64,000 nt of DNA from Streptomyces griseoruber (GTDB lineage: Bacteria; Actinomycetota; Actinomycetes; Streptomycetales; Streptomycetaceae), in contig NZ_KQ948782.1 of the NCBI RefSeq assembly GCF_001514205.1, positions 124,001 to 188,000 of the forward strand, read 5' to 3'. This document shows positions 7,901 to 15,763 of the stretch, in pieces; within the stretch, counting starts at the first letter, position 1, and each line of letters opens with the position of its first letter. A program made the position numbers and the translations under genes. Under the pieces are notes generated by a model. It did not search any database. It saw only the letters and a program-made list of their open reading frames with translations, and was not told the origin of the DNA.

Positions 7901-9952
7901 TCACTGGGGGCGGGCCATGAGCACCGCGACGTCGTCCTGGGCGGGGTGCGGCAGCATCTGTTCGAGGACGCCGTCGCAGAGCGCGGCGAGCGACGGCGCG
8001 GGGCGCCGCAGGGCCCGGGCGAGGCGGTCCAGGCCCTGGTCGAGGTCGCTGCCGCGGGCCTCGATCAGCCCGTCGGTGTACAGCACCAGCAGGCTGCCGG
8101 GCGGCAGCGGGACCTCCTCGGTCGCGAACCGCCGCCCACCGGTGCCCAGCGGGGTGCCCGGGGACCCGTCCAGGAAGGTGATCGCGCCGCCCGGGGTCAC
8201 CACGGCCGGCGGCGGATGCCCGGCCCGGGCGATCAGACAGCCGCCGGTCGCCGGATCGTGCACGGCGTACACGCAGGTCGCCATCTGGTCCTCGCCCATG
8301 TCGGCCACCACGGCGTCCAGCGAGCGGAGCATCCGGGCCGGACGGATGCCGTGCCGGGCGAGCGACCGCACCGCCGCGCGGAGCTGGCCCATCACGGCCG
8401 CCGCATGGATGCCGTGGCCCATCACATCGCCGATGACCAGCCCGGTGCGGTTGTCCGGCAGTGCGATCACGTCGTACCAGTCGCCGCCGACGTCGTGCTC
8501 ACTGGCGGGCAGGTACCGTCCGGTGAGATCGAGTCCGGGCACGTCCGGCAGCGCGCTGTTCGTCAGGCTGCGTTGCAGGGTCAGGGCCGCCGCCCGCTGG
8601 CGGGTGTACATGAGCGCGTTGTCGATGTTCAGGGCGGCCCGTGCGGCCAGTTCGTCGATGAGCACGCAGTCCTGCTCGTCGAAGGGCTCACGGCTGCGCA
8701 GCCGGGTCACCACGATCGCGCCCAGCGCCTTGCCCCGGGCCACCAGCGGGACGAGCCGCGCGGAGCCCAGACTCATCAGGTAGGCGCGCAGTTCGTCGGC
8801 GCGGGGGTCGGTCACCAGGGCCCGGACGTCCGACCGGTACAGGTTGGTGGGGCGCCCCTCGGTGATGACCCGCTCGTACAGGGAGCCCTGCTCCAGCCGG
8901 GACGTCAGACCCGGGCGCAGCTTCGCCCGCGGCGCGGCGGGGTCGGCGAACAGGGCGGCCATGCGCCGGACCACCCCGTGCACGGCGTCGGTGGGCTCGT
9001 CGGGTGCCATCACCTCCTCCAGGAGCTGTACGTCGGCGGAGTCCGCGAGCTGCGGCACCAGCATCCGGACGATCTCCTCGGACGTCTGCTGCAGGTCCAG
9101 GGTGGTGCCGACCCTGGTGCCGGCCTCCGCCAGCAGCGCGAAGCGGCGCCGGGCGCGTTCCGCGTCGCGCTCGGCCTGCTGGCTCTCGGTGATGTCGATG
9201 AGGGACGCGATCAGCCCCAGCGTGCGGCCCGCGCCGTCGAGCAGCGGGGCGTAGGAGCACGACCAGGTCCGCTCCCGGTGGGGGTCGGCGGAGGTGCGTC
9301 CGCTGCGGCGGACGTCGACCACGGCCGTGCCCCGGTCCAGCACCTCCTGCATCGTCGACTCCAGGGCCAGCGCGTTGACCCCGGGCACGACCTCCGTCAG
9401 CCGCTTGCCCACGTGCTCGGCGGCCGAGACCCCGTTCATCCGGGCGAGCGCGTCGTTGACGCGCAGGAAGCGCAGATCGGTGCCGAGCGTGGCCAGCCCG
9501 ATCGGCGACTGGCTGAACAGACTCTCCAGCGCCGCCAGCGAGTCCCGCATCCGCAGGACCTGGGAGGTCTCCACGGCGATCAGCATCGCCCCGGCCCGCC
9601 CGTCCGGACCGGCGGCCGGGACGATCCACATCTCCATCGTGACCTGATGCCCGCCGCGATGCCGCACGGACAGGGTCCCGACGACCGTCTCCCCGCTGTG
9701 CACGCGGTACGTCAGCTCATCGGCCAGCGCACGGTTGCCCTCGGGCACCAGCAGCGCCGACGCGGGCCGGTCGAGCACGTCCTCGGCCCGGTACCCGAGC
9801 AGATCCTGGGCCGCGAGCGACCACTCCACGATCCGGCCGTCCGCGTCCTCCCGCCACAGCGCGATCGGCAGCAGCTCGCGCAGCACACCCGCGTACCCGA
9901 CCGCCTCCAAGGGCCGTTCCGGCACCTGGCCCGTTCTCCGGGGAGTATCCAC
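7901..9952 (-). CDS. PAS-PAS-GAF-PP2C (SpoIIE-type) phosphatase
   Basis: 683 aa, soluble. A first PAS domain spans about residues 25-140, a second about 140-260 (ending in ITESQQAERD, a common PAS/PAC exit) and a GAF domain about 275-430. The C-terminal SpoIIE/PP2C domain, about 465-683, has GGDWYDV, GDVMGHG, AGHPPP and LYTDGL, which hold the metal-binding aspartates. Such proteins typically dephosphorylate anti-anti-sigma factors, linking a sensed signal to sigma-factor release; no RsbW-like kinase domain is fused here. GTG start at 9952. A 16-bp palindromic motif lies in the shared upstream region. Confidence 0.92.
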   Translation of the reverse strand: MDTPRRTGQVPERPLEAVGYAGVLRELLPIALWREDADGRIVEWSLAAQDLLGYRAEDVLDRPASALLVPEGNRALADELTYRVHSGETVVGTLSVRHRGGHQVTMEMWIVPAAGPDGRAGAMLIAVETSQVLRMRDSLAALESLFSQSPIGLATLGTDLRFLRVNDALARMNGVSAAEHVGKRLTEVVPGVNALALESTMQEVLDRGTAVVDVRRSGRTSADPHRERTWSCSYAPLLDGAGRTLGLIASLIDITESQQAERDAERARRRFALLAEAGTRVGTTLDLQQTSEEIVRMLVPQLADSADVQLLEEVMAPDEPTDAVHGVVRRMAALFADPAAPRAKLRPGLTSRLEQGSLYERVITEGRPTNLYRSDVRALVTDPRADELRAYLMSLGSARLVPLVARGKALGAIVVTRLRSREPFDEQDCVLIDELAARAALNIDNALMYTRQRAAALTLQRSLTNSALPDVPGLDLTGRYLPASEHDVGGDWYDVIALPDNRTGLVIGDVMGHGIHAAAVMGQLRAAVRSLARHGIRPARMLRSLDAVVADMGEDQMATCVYAVHDPATGGCLIARAGHPPPAVVTPGGAITFLDGSPGTPLGTGGRRFATEEVPLPPGSLLVLYTDGLIEARGSDLDQGLDRLARALRRPAPSLAALCDGVLEQMLPHPAQDDVAVLMARPQ

Positions 9953-10075
9953 CGTACGACCTCACCCTGGGCAACATTTCATACGAAAACACCATATCCG
10001 GAACCGCGGCGACCGCCGTGTCCGGCGGCAGCGCCGCCCGGCGCCGGGCGGCGGTGTGCGGAGTGCTCCGGGTCA

Positions 10076-10091
10076 GGGCCGTTCGACCCTA
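10076..10091. promoter_or_regulatory. Palindromic motif, copy 1 (GGGCCGTTCGACCCTA)
   Basis: GGG-N-CG-NN-CG-N-CCC symmetry. The identical 16 bases recur at 10703-10718. This copy lies 60 bases before the SLOG-like gene and 124 bases before the divergent phosphatase gene. Probable binding site for a dimeric regulator; similarity to DevR/OsdR-type hypoxia boxes is from memory and untested. Confidence 0.5.
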
Positions 10092-10150
10092 GCCGCGCCT
10101 GCGCGGCCCTGACTTCACTGAGCGCGAGGACCGAACGGAAGGAGCGGTGG

Positions 10151-10651
10151 ATGATCGCGGTGGTGGGCCACGCCGACGTGACCTCGGAAAGCCTTGGGCT
10201 GATCGAGGCCGAACTGGTGGCTCGGCTGGAGGGGGAGCCCGGCGGCGACCCGGGAGTGGTGCGCGCCGGTGGCGGCGCCCCGGTGGCCTTCGCCCGGGCG
10301 CTGCGGGTGGCGGGGCGCGACCTGGTCGTGGTGATCCCCACCAGCGGCATGGTGCCCGCGCTGCTGCCCGAGCGGGACCGGGTGCCGACGGGGGAGCTGC
10401 TGCTGCTCGCCCGGGAGGTACGGCTGCTGACGTACGACCCCGGCGACCGCGACGCGTGCGTCGGCGCCGACGAGGAGATCATCGCGGGCTGCCGGCGCCT
10501 GGTGGCCGTGTGGGACGGCTCGCCCTCCAACGGCAGGGACGCCACCGCGCATCTGGTGGCCTACGCCCGTGCCCGCGGCGTCGAGGTCGAGGTGCTCTGG
10601 CCGGCGGGCGCGACCCGCACCGGCCTGCGCGTGGCGCCGGGCCGACGGTGA
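10151..10651 (+). CDS. SLOG-like Rossmann-fold protein
   Basis: 166 aa, ATG at 10151 after GAACGGAAGGAGCG (strong AGGAG). The first strand and turn are VVGHADVT. The C-terminal part reads CRRLVAVWDGSPSNGRDA followed by AHLVAYARARGVEVEVLWP. This WDG...G...VAYAR...V pattern is what SLOG/TIR-like nucleotide-binding sensor domains and their relatives show. No effector domain is attached. It sits between a signalling phosphatase and ctaD and shares an upstream motif with ctaD, so a role in sensing or responding to respiratory state is possible but is inference. Confidence 0.6.
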   Translation: MIAVVGHADVTSESLGLIEAELVARLEGEPGGDPGVVRAGGGAPVAFARALRVAGRDLVVVIPTSGMVPALLPERDRVPTGELLLLAREVRLLTYDPGDRDACVGADEEIIAGCRRLVAVWDGSPSNGRDATAHLVAYARARGVEVEVLWPAGATRTGLRVAPGRR

Positions 10652-10702
10652 CGGCCGGGTCCCGGTCCGGGACCTTCGGGCCCCGGGCCCGGGACCAGCC
10701 GG

Positions 10703-10718
10703 GGGCCGTTCGACCCTA
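10703..10718. promoter_or_regulatory. Palindromic motif, copy 2 (GGGCCGTTCGACCCTA)
   Basis: Exact second copy of the element at 10076-10091, 112 bases before the ctaD start codon. Its recurrence in front of two neighbouring genes suggests a common regulator. Confidence 0.5.
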
Positions 10719-10777
10719 TCGGCGTCTCCCTCCCTGCGGTGATCTTGGGTCGGCGGGAACCGAGCCGGCCGGAAGCC

Positions 10778-10811
10778 AGGCCGTCAGGAAAGCAAGGCCG
10801 TCAGGAAAGCA
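10778..10811. repeat. 17-bp direct repeat x2 in the ctaD leader
   Basis: Two perfect, abutting copies of AGGCCGTCAGGAAAGCA, ending about 18 bases before the ctaD GTG start. Each copy is purine-rich and A-rich compared with its surroundings. Likely leader sequence of the ctaD mRNA; function unknown. Confidence 0.85.
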
Positions 10812-10829
10812 AGGGGAGGACACGCACCG

Positions 10830-12494
10830 GTGGACGAGGTACGTACAGAACTGGTGGAGACCACGCGGGGGAGGGACGCGGAGACTCCGGCCCGGCCCTC
10901 CTGGGTGGAGTGGCTGACGACCACCGACCACAAGAGGATCGGCACGCTGTATCTGGTCAGCGCGTTCGTGTTCTTCATCGTCGGCGGCGTGCTGGCGCTG
11001 CTGATGCGGGCCGAACTCGCCCGGCCGGGACTCCAGTTGATGTCGAACGAGCAGTTCAACCAGGCGTTCACGATGCACGGCTCGATCATGCTGCTGATGT
11101 TCGCGATGCCGCTGTTCACCGGGTTCGCCAACTGGATCATGCCGCTCCAGATCGGCGCCCCGGACGTCGCCTTCCCCCGGCTGAACATGCTGGCCTTCTG
11201 GCTCTTCCTGTTCGGTTCGTCGATCGCGGCCTTCGGTTTCCTCACCCCGGGCGGGGCGGCGTCCTTCGGCTGGTTCCTCTACGCGCCGCTGTCGGACTCC
11301 GTGCACTCGCCGGGCCTCGGCGCAGACCTGTGGATCATGGGCGTGGCGCTGTCGGGGTTCGGTTCGATCGCCGGCGCCGTCAACTTCATCACCACGATCA
11401 TCTGTATGCGCGCCCCCGGCATGACCATGTTCCGCATGCCGATCTTCACCTGGAACGTGCTGCTGACCGGCGTCCTGGTCCTGATCGTGTTCCCCGTCCT
11501 CGCGGCGGCCCTGTTCGCGCTGGAGTGCGACCGCAAGTTCGGCAGCCATGTCTTCGACGCGGCGAACGGCGGCGCCCTGCTCTGGCAGCACCTGTTCTGG
11601 TTCTTCGGACATCCCGAGGTCTACATCCTGGCGCTGCCGTTCTTCGGGATCGTCTCCGAGGTGATCCCCGTCTTCAGCCGCAAGCCGATGTTCGGCTACA
11701 TGGGCCTGATCGGCGCGACCATCGCCATCGCGGGCCTGTCGGTGACCGTGTGGGCCCACCACATGTACGTCACCGGCGGGGTGCTCCTGCCCTTCTTCTC
11801 CTTCATGACGTTCCTCATCGCCGTCCCGACCGGCGTGAAGTTCTTCAACTGGATCGGCACCATGTGGAAGGGCTCGCTGTCCTTCGAGACGCCGATGCTG
11901 TGGACCACGGGCTTCCTCGTCACGTTCGTCTTCGGCGGCCTCACCGGAGTGATCCTCGCGTCACCCCCGATGGACTTCCACCTCTCCGACTCGTACTTCG
12001 TCGTCGCCCACTTCCACTACACCGTCTTCGGCACGGTCGTGTACGCGATGTTCGCCGGCTTCCACTTCTGGTGGCCCAAGTTCACCGGCAAGATGCTCGA
12101 CGAACGCCTCGGCAAGATCACCTTCTGGACGCTCACGGTCGGCTTCCACCTCACGTTCCTGGTCCAGCACTGGCTGGGCGCGGAGGGCATGCCCCGCCGC
12201 TACGCCGACTACCTGGCCGCCGACGGCTTCACCGCCCTCAACACCCTGTCCACCATCGGGGCGTTCCTGCTCGGCCTGTCGATCCTGCCGTTCCTCTACA
12301 ACGTCTGGAAGACCGCCAAGTACGGCAAGCCGGTCACCGTGGACGATCCCTGGGGCTACGGCCGCTCCCTGGAGTGGGCCACCTCCTGCCCGCCCCCGCG
12401 CCACAACTTCACCAGCCTGCCCCGCATCCGCAGCGAGTCGCCCGCCTTCGACCTGCGCCACCCGGAGATCGCCGCGCTCGAGGCGGAGGGCTAG
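10830..12494 (+). CDS. ctaD: Cytochrome c oxidase subunit I (aa3 type)
   Basis: 554 aa. The heme-copper oxidase signatures are all present: TMHGSIMLLMFAMP (heme a ligand), WFFGHPEVYILALP (CuB histidine and the His-Tyr crosslink pair), HHMYVTGG, and HFHYTVFG with both heme histidines. About 12 membrane spans. Starts at GTG 10830 after an AGGGGAGGA ribosome site. It stands alone: no ctaC, ctaE or qcr genes are nearby, so it is probably a second, separately regulated subunit I rather than the housekeeping copy. A membrane protein gene follows three bases after its stop. Confidence 0.95.
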   Translation: MDEVRTELVETTRGRDAETPARPSWVEWLTTTDHKRIGTLYLVSAFVFFIVGGVLALLMRAELARPGLQLMSNEQFNQAFTMHGSIMLLMFAMPLFTGFANWIMPLQIGAPDVAFPRLNMLAFWLFLFGSSIAAFGFLTPGGAASFGWFLYAPLSDSVHSPGLGADLWIMGVALSGFGSIAGAVNFITTIICMRAPGMTMFRMPIFTWNVLLTGVLVLIVFPVLAAALFALECDRKFGSHVFDAANGGALLWQHLFWFFGHPEVYILALPFFGIVSEVIPVFSRKPMFGYMGLIGATIAIAGLSVTVWAHHMYVTGGVLLPFFSFMTFLIAVPTGVKFFNWIGTMWKGSLSFETPMLWTTGFLVTFVFGGLTGVILASPPMDFHLSDSYFVVAHFHYTVFGTVVYAMFAGFHFWWPKFTGKMLDERLGKITFWTLTVGFHLTFLVQHWLGAEGMPRRYADYLAADGFTALNTLSTIGAFLLGLSILPFLYNVWKTAKYGKPVTVDDPWGYGRSLEWATSCPPPRHNFTSLPRIRSESPAFDLRHPEIAALEAEG

Positions 12495-12497
12495 GCC

Positions 12498-13058
12498 GTG
12501 GTCCAGCCCGTCGCCGCTCTCGGCGCCGCGATGGTGACCGTGTCCGGCTGTGTCTGGTATCTGCCGGCCCTCGTCGACCTGCGGGCCGGCGCCGACCGTC
12601 CCGACTCCCGCCGCACCGCCGCGGCCGCCTGTCTGAGCGGCTGGAGCACGACCGGGGTCATCGCCTTGCTGCTGGTCCTGGCGGAGGCCTGGTGGGCGCC
12701 CGCCGCCGCGGCGGTCACCGGAGCGGCCGTCACGGCGGTCCTGCGGGGCCGTGCGGTCGTACAGCGGCGGCGTGAGGCACGTCAGGCCGCGCACGACTGG
12801 GCGGAGTTGCGCGCGGACCCGCGTCCCGCCGGCCCCGGCCGGAGCCGGCGGGTCGTCGCCGTGCTCCTCGCCTGTGGGCTGTTCACGGCGGTGACCACGG
12901 CGGCACTGGAGATGGCCGTGGCGCGGGAGCGGGGCCCTGACCTGCTGTCGCTCGCCGTGGCGCCGACCGGGATCGTCGCCCTGTCGGTCGTCCTCGCGGT
13001 GACGTACGCGGGCCTGGCCCGCCGCCGTGCCGGGGCGGGCGGCTACCGGAGGCCGTAG
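12498..13058 (+). CDS. Four-span membrane protein downstream of ctaD
   Basis: 186 aa, GTG start three bases after the ctaD stop, so the two genes are almost certainly co-transcribed. Four hydrophobic spans are visible: about residues 2-25, 45-80 (two close segments) and two near the C-terminus (VVAVLLACGLFTAVTTA and IVALSVVLAVTYAGLA). A basic loop (RRRREARQ) lies between. It shows no oxidase-subunit motif that I recognise; co-expression suggests an accessory role for the CtaD oxidase, which is inference. Its last 16 bases overlap the convergent acetyltransferase gene. Confidence 0.7.
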   Translation: MVQPVAALGAAMVTVSGCVWYLPALVDLRAGADRPDSRRTAAAACLSGWSTTGVIALLLVLAEAWWAPAAAAVTGAAVTAVLRGRAVVQRRREARQAAHDWAELRADPRPAGPGRSRRVVAVLLACGLFTAVTTAALEMAVARERGPDLLSLAVAPTGIVALSVVLAVTYAGLARRRAGAGGYRRP

Positions 13059-13849
13059 AAGCGCAGGGGCGAGTTCGGCGCGAAGCCGATGCGGGGGTAG
13101 ACCGGGGCGCCCGCCGCGGTCGCGTGCAGGGTGGCCCGGGTCAGTCCGGTGGCCCGGGCGCCTTCGTACAGGGCCTTCCGGGTCACGGCTTCGCCGTAGC
13201 CCCTGCGCTCCCACCGCGGGTCCGTGGCGACGAGGACGACGAACAGCCGGCCGTCGGCCTCGACGGTCGCGGCGCAGGTCACCGGGATCTCCTCCCGCAG
13301 GCCCAGCCAGGCGTGCACGCCCCGCTTCCAGAGCGTGGAGCCGGCCAGTCCGTCGCGGCCGTCGGCCAGGGGGAAGCCGTAGGCGCGGGAGTTGAGGTCG
13401 GCGTAGGCGCGCAGGTGCTCGTCGGTGCTCACGCGGACGAACGTGAGGTCGGGGTGGGCGGGCTCGGGGAGCGGGAGCAGATCACCGGCCATGCCGGTGC
13501 CGGGGAAGGCGTAGGCGAGGCCCGCTCGTTCGGCCGCCTCCGTGAGACCCGCGCGTGCCCCGGTGCCGAGGAGGTCCTCGAAGACCCAGAGGAAGCCGGG
13601 GTGTCGCTTCGCCCGCATGATGTCCGCCGCCTCCGCCAGGCGCCGTCGGGTCAGGGCCGCGTCCGCCCCCACCTCGGTGAGCGTGAGGCAGTTCCAGAAG
13701 GCGAAGCGGCAGTCGGCCCAGCGGACGGCGATCCCCGGCAGGTCCCTGACGTCCGCCTCGGCGTCCCGGTCGAGGACCATGGCCCGCCAGACGGTGGCGA
13801 GTTGCTGCATCGACTCGACCGAGTCCGCAAGATCCGTACGAGGGGTCAC
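13043..13849 (-). CDS. GNAT family N-acetyltransferase
   Basis: 268 aa from a GTG at 13849 with a strong AAAGGAGC ribosome site 4 bases upstream. The N-terminal ~120 residues are a degenerate or helper domain (FAFWNCLTLTE, GFLWVFEDLLG). The C-terminal GNAT core has VATDPRWERRGYGEAVTRKAL as the acetyl-CoA loop and PVYPRIGFAPNSPLRFY at the end. Its 3' end overlaps the convergent membrane protein gene by 16 bases. Substrate unknown. Confidence 0.85.
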   Translation of the reverse strand: MTPRTDLADSVESMQQLATVWRAMVLDRDAEADVRDLPGIAVRWADCRFAFWNCLTLTEVGADAALTRRRLAEAADIMRAKRHPGFLWVFEDLLGTGARAGLTEAAERAGLAYAFPGTGMAGDLLPLPEPAHPDLTFVRVSTDEHLRAYADLNSRAYGFPLADGRDGLAGSTLWKRGVHAWLGLREEIPVTCAATVEADGRLFVVLVATDPRWERRGYGEAVTRKALYEGARATGLTRATLHATAAGAPVYPRIGFAPNSPLRFYGLR

Positions 13850-13902
13850 CCTGCTCCTTTGACCGTTCGAGGGAAGTGTGCGCGGCGAGCCGCGGCCCGC
13901 CG

Positions 13903-15594
13903 CTACTCGGCCACGAACCGCAGCCGGCGGCGGGCGCGGGGCGGGGTGTTCCGGCGGGCACGGATCTCCAGGAGGACGGCCATGATCACGACCAGGCCCC
14001 AGGCGACCGAGAACACCCCGGTCTGGCCCTCGTCGTCGAAGGCCAGCCAGCCGACTCCGGTGCCGCCCAGGGTCAGCGCGCAGGCCGCCGCGAGCGGTGA
14101 GGGGGTCCGGGGGCGCAGTGCGCGGACCAGACAGAGCACGGCGAGGGCGAGCAGCGGCGCGGCGAAGATCTCGACGCGGTCGAACCCGTCGGGCGAGGCC
14201 CCGTAGTACTCGCTGCTGTAGGAGTCGTAGTAGTAGAGCGATCCGTACTCGGACGAGTAGCCGGAGTCGGGGGCCGCACCGCCCGCCGTGACGCTCGCGA
14301 CGGCCAGGGCCCCGGCGCCCCACCACAGGCACGTCGAGGTGAGGGGGAACCAGCGGAACAGGGCGAGCCCGAGCACGGCGGTGGCCACCCACACGCCGAT
14401 GAGCGGTGCGAGGGAGTCGTCGTACAGATCCTGGTAGCCGATGGTGACGACACCGGAGGCGGCGAGGCCCAGCAGGGCGACGAGCCGTCCGGTGCCGAGG
14501 GGGAAGCGTCGCGTACGGGACGAGGCGCCGGGGTCCGGGGGCGAGCCGCCGTCGGAGGCGTCCGGGCCGGGCGGCTCACCCGGTGGCGGGCCGACGGGCC
14601 TCGGCGGTGTGGGAGCGGTGCGGGTCTCCTGCCGGGCCAGTGTCGTGTGGCCCGGTCCCGCCTGGGGACAGGCGGACGTGCGGGCGGGCGGGACGGTGGG
14701 GGCGGGCGGCGCGGGAGGCGCGGCCGGCACCGGGGCGGCGGCCTGCCGGGCCGGTGCCGTCACCGGCGCGCTCAGCGCGGCGAGGGTCTGCGCCAGCGCC
14801 TCCCGCAGCTCCGCCGCGCTGCCGAGCCGCTCCTCGCGGTCCTTCGCCAGCGTCCGCAGCACGAGAGCGTCGACGGCGGCCGGGATCTGCGGGCGCAGCC
14901 GGGACGGTACGAGAGGCTCCTGGCTGATGTGCTGGTGCATCACCGCGAACGGGGAGTCGCCGACGAACGGCGGACGGCCGGTCAGCAGTTCGTACAGCAG
15001 GCAGCCGCTGGAGTACTGGTCGGAACGGCCGTCCACCGGCCGCCCCGTGAGCTGCTCGGGGGAGAGATAGGCGGGGGTGCCGACCGTCATGCCCGTGGCG
15101 GTGAGCCGGGTGGTGGTCTCCGCGACGACCTTGGCGATCCCGAAGTCCAGGACCTTGATGTCGCCCCCGGACGTCAGCATGACGTTGGACGGCTTGATGT
15201 CCCGGTGGATGAGGCCCTGGCCATGGCTGTGCGCGAGGGCGTCGGCGATGTCCCTGCCGACGGCCAGGGCCCGTTCGACCGTGAACGGCCCCTCGGTGAG
15301 GGCGTCGGTCAGCGTGCGCCCCTCGATGAACTCCATGACGAGGAACGGCGTCGTCTCGCCGTCCGTGGTGTCCTCGCCGACGTCGTGCAGGACGGCGACG
15401 TTGCGGTGGTTGAGCGAGGCGACCGTGCGCGCCTCCCGGCGGAACCGGACGCGGAACTCCTCGTGGCGGGTGAGGTCCGGCGGCAGGACCTTGACCGCCA
15501 CCGTACGGCCGAGCTCCCGGTCCGTGGCGCGCCAGACCTCCCCCATGCCACCGCGCCCCACCGCCTCCACCAGTTCGTATCTCTCCGCGAGCAC
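13903..15594 (-). CDS. Membrane Ser/Thr protein kinase without PASTA domains
   Basis: 563 aa, GTG start at 15594 (VLAERYELVEAVGRGGMGEVW). The kinase domain covers residues ~5-270: glycine loop GRGGMGEV, catalytic lysine K35 in VAVKVL, HRDIKPSN and DFGIAK. A Pro/Ala-rich linker (~275-390) leads to a C-terminal region with four or five membrane spans instead of the usual single span plus PASTA repeats. Between two spans lies a loop very rich in Tyr and Ser (SGYSSEYGSLYYYDSYSSEY). Upstream bases 15595-15763 are relatively AT-rich and likely hold its promoter. The signal sensed is unknown. Confidence 0.92.
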   Translation of the reverse strand: MLAERYELVEAVGRGGMGEVWRATDRELGRTVAVKVLPPDLTRHEEFRVRFRREARTVASLNHRNVAVLHDVGEDTTDGETTPFLVMEFIEGRTLTDALTEGPFTVERALAVGRDIADALAHSHGQGLIHRDIKPSNVMLTSGGDIKVLDFGIAKVVAETTTRLTATGMTVGTPAYLSPEQLTGRPVDGRSDQYSSGCLLYELLTGRPPFVGDSPFAVMHQHISQEPLVPSRLRPQIPAAVDALVLRTLAKDREERLGSAAELREALAQTLAALSAPVTAPARQAAAPVPAAPPAPPAPTVPPARTSACPQAGPGHTTLARQETRTAPTPPRPVGPPPGEPPGPDASDGGSPPDPGASSRTRRFPLGTGRLVALLGLAASGVVTIGYQDLYDDSLAPLIGVWVATAVLGLALFRWFPLTSTCLWWGAGALAVASVTAGGAAPDSGYSSEYGSLYYYDSYSSEYYGASPDGFDRVEIFAAPLLALAVLCLVRALRPRTPSPLAAACALTLGGTGVGWLAFDDEGQTGVFSVAWGLVVIMAVLLEIRARRNTPPRARRRLRFVAE

Positions 15595-15763
15595 CCGTAT
15601 GGCTCTGCCCCCCTGACGGCATGCGGCAGCCCGACGTCGTACCGGCTGCCGTGGATTCGCCCGCCACCATACTGGCGAAAATCCCCCCAGGGGATATGCA
15701 TCGACTTGTCGCACAAATGTATGTATTTTGCTCGGGCTTGGGACTCCACGGAACCGGCGGGGA

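Noticed and set aside
7511..10130. Long rightward frame running into the SLOG-like gene.
   Set aside because: The part before 10151 is antisense to the GNAT and phosphatase genes; only the last 166 codons after the AGGAG site are a gene.
10652..10702. GC-palindromic stretch (GGTCCCGG around one base) after the SLOG-like gene as a terminator.
   Set aside because: Loop would be a single base and the region is simply G/C-run rich; not convincing enough to list as a feature.
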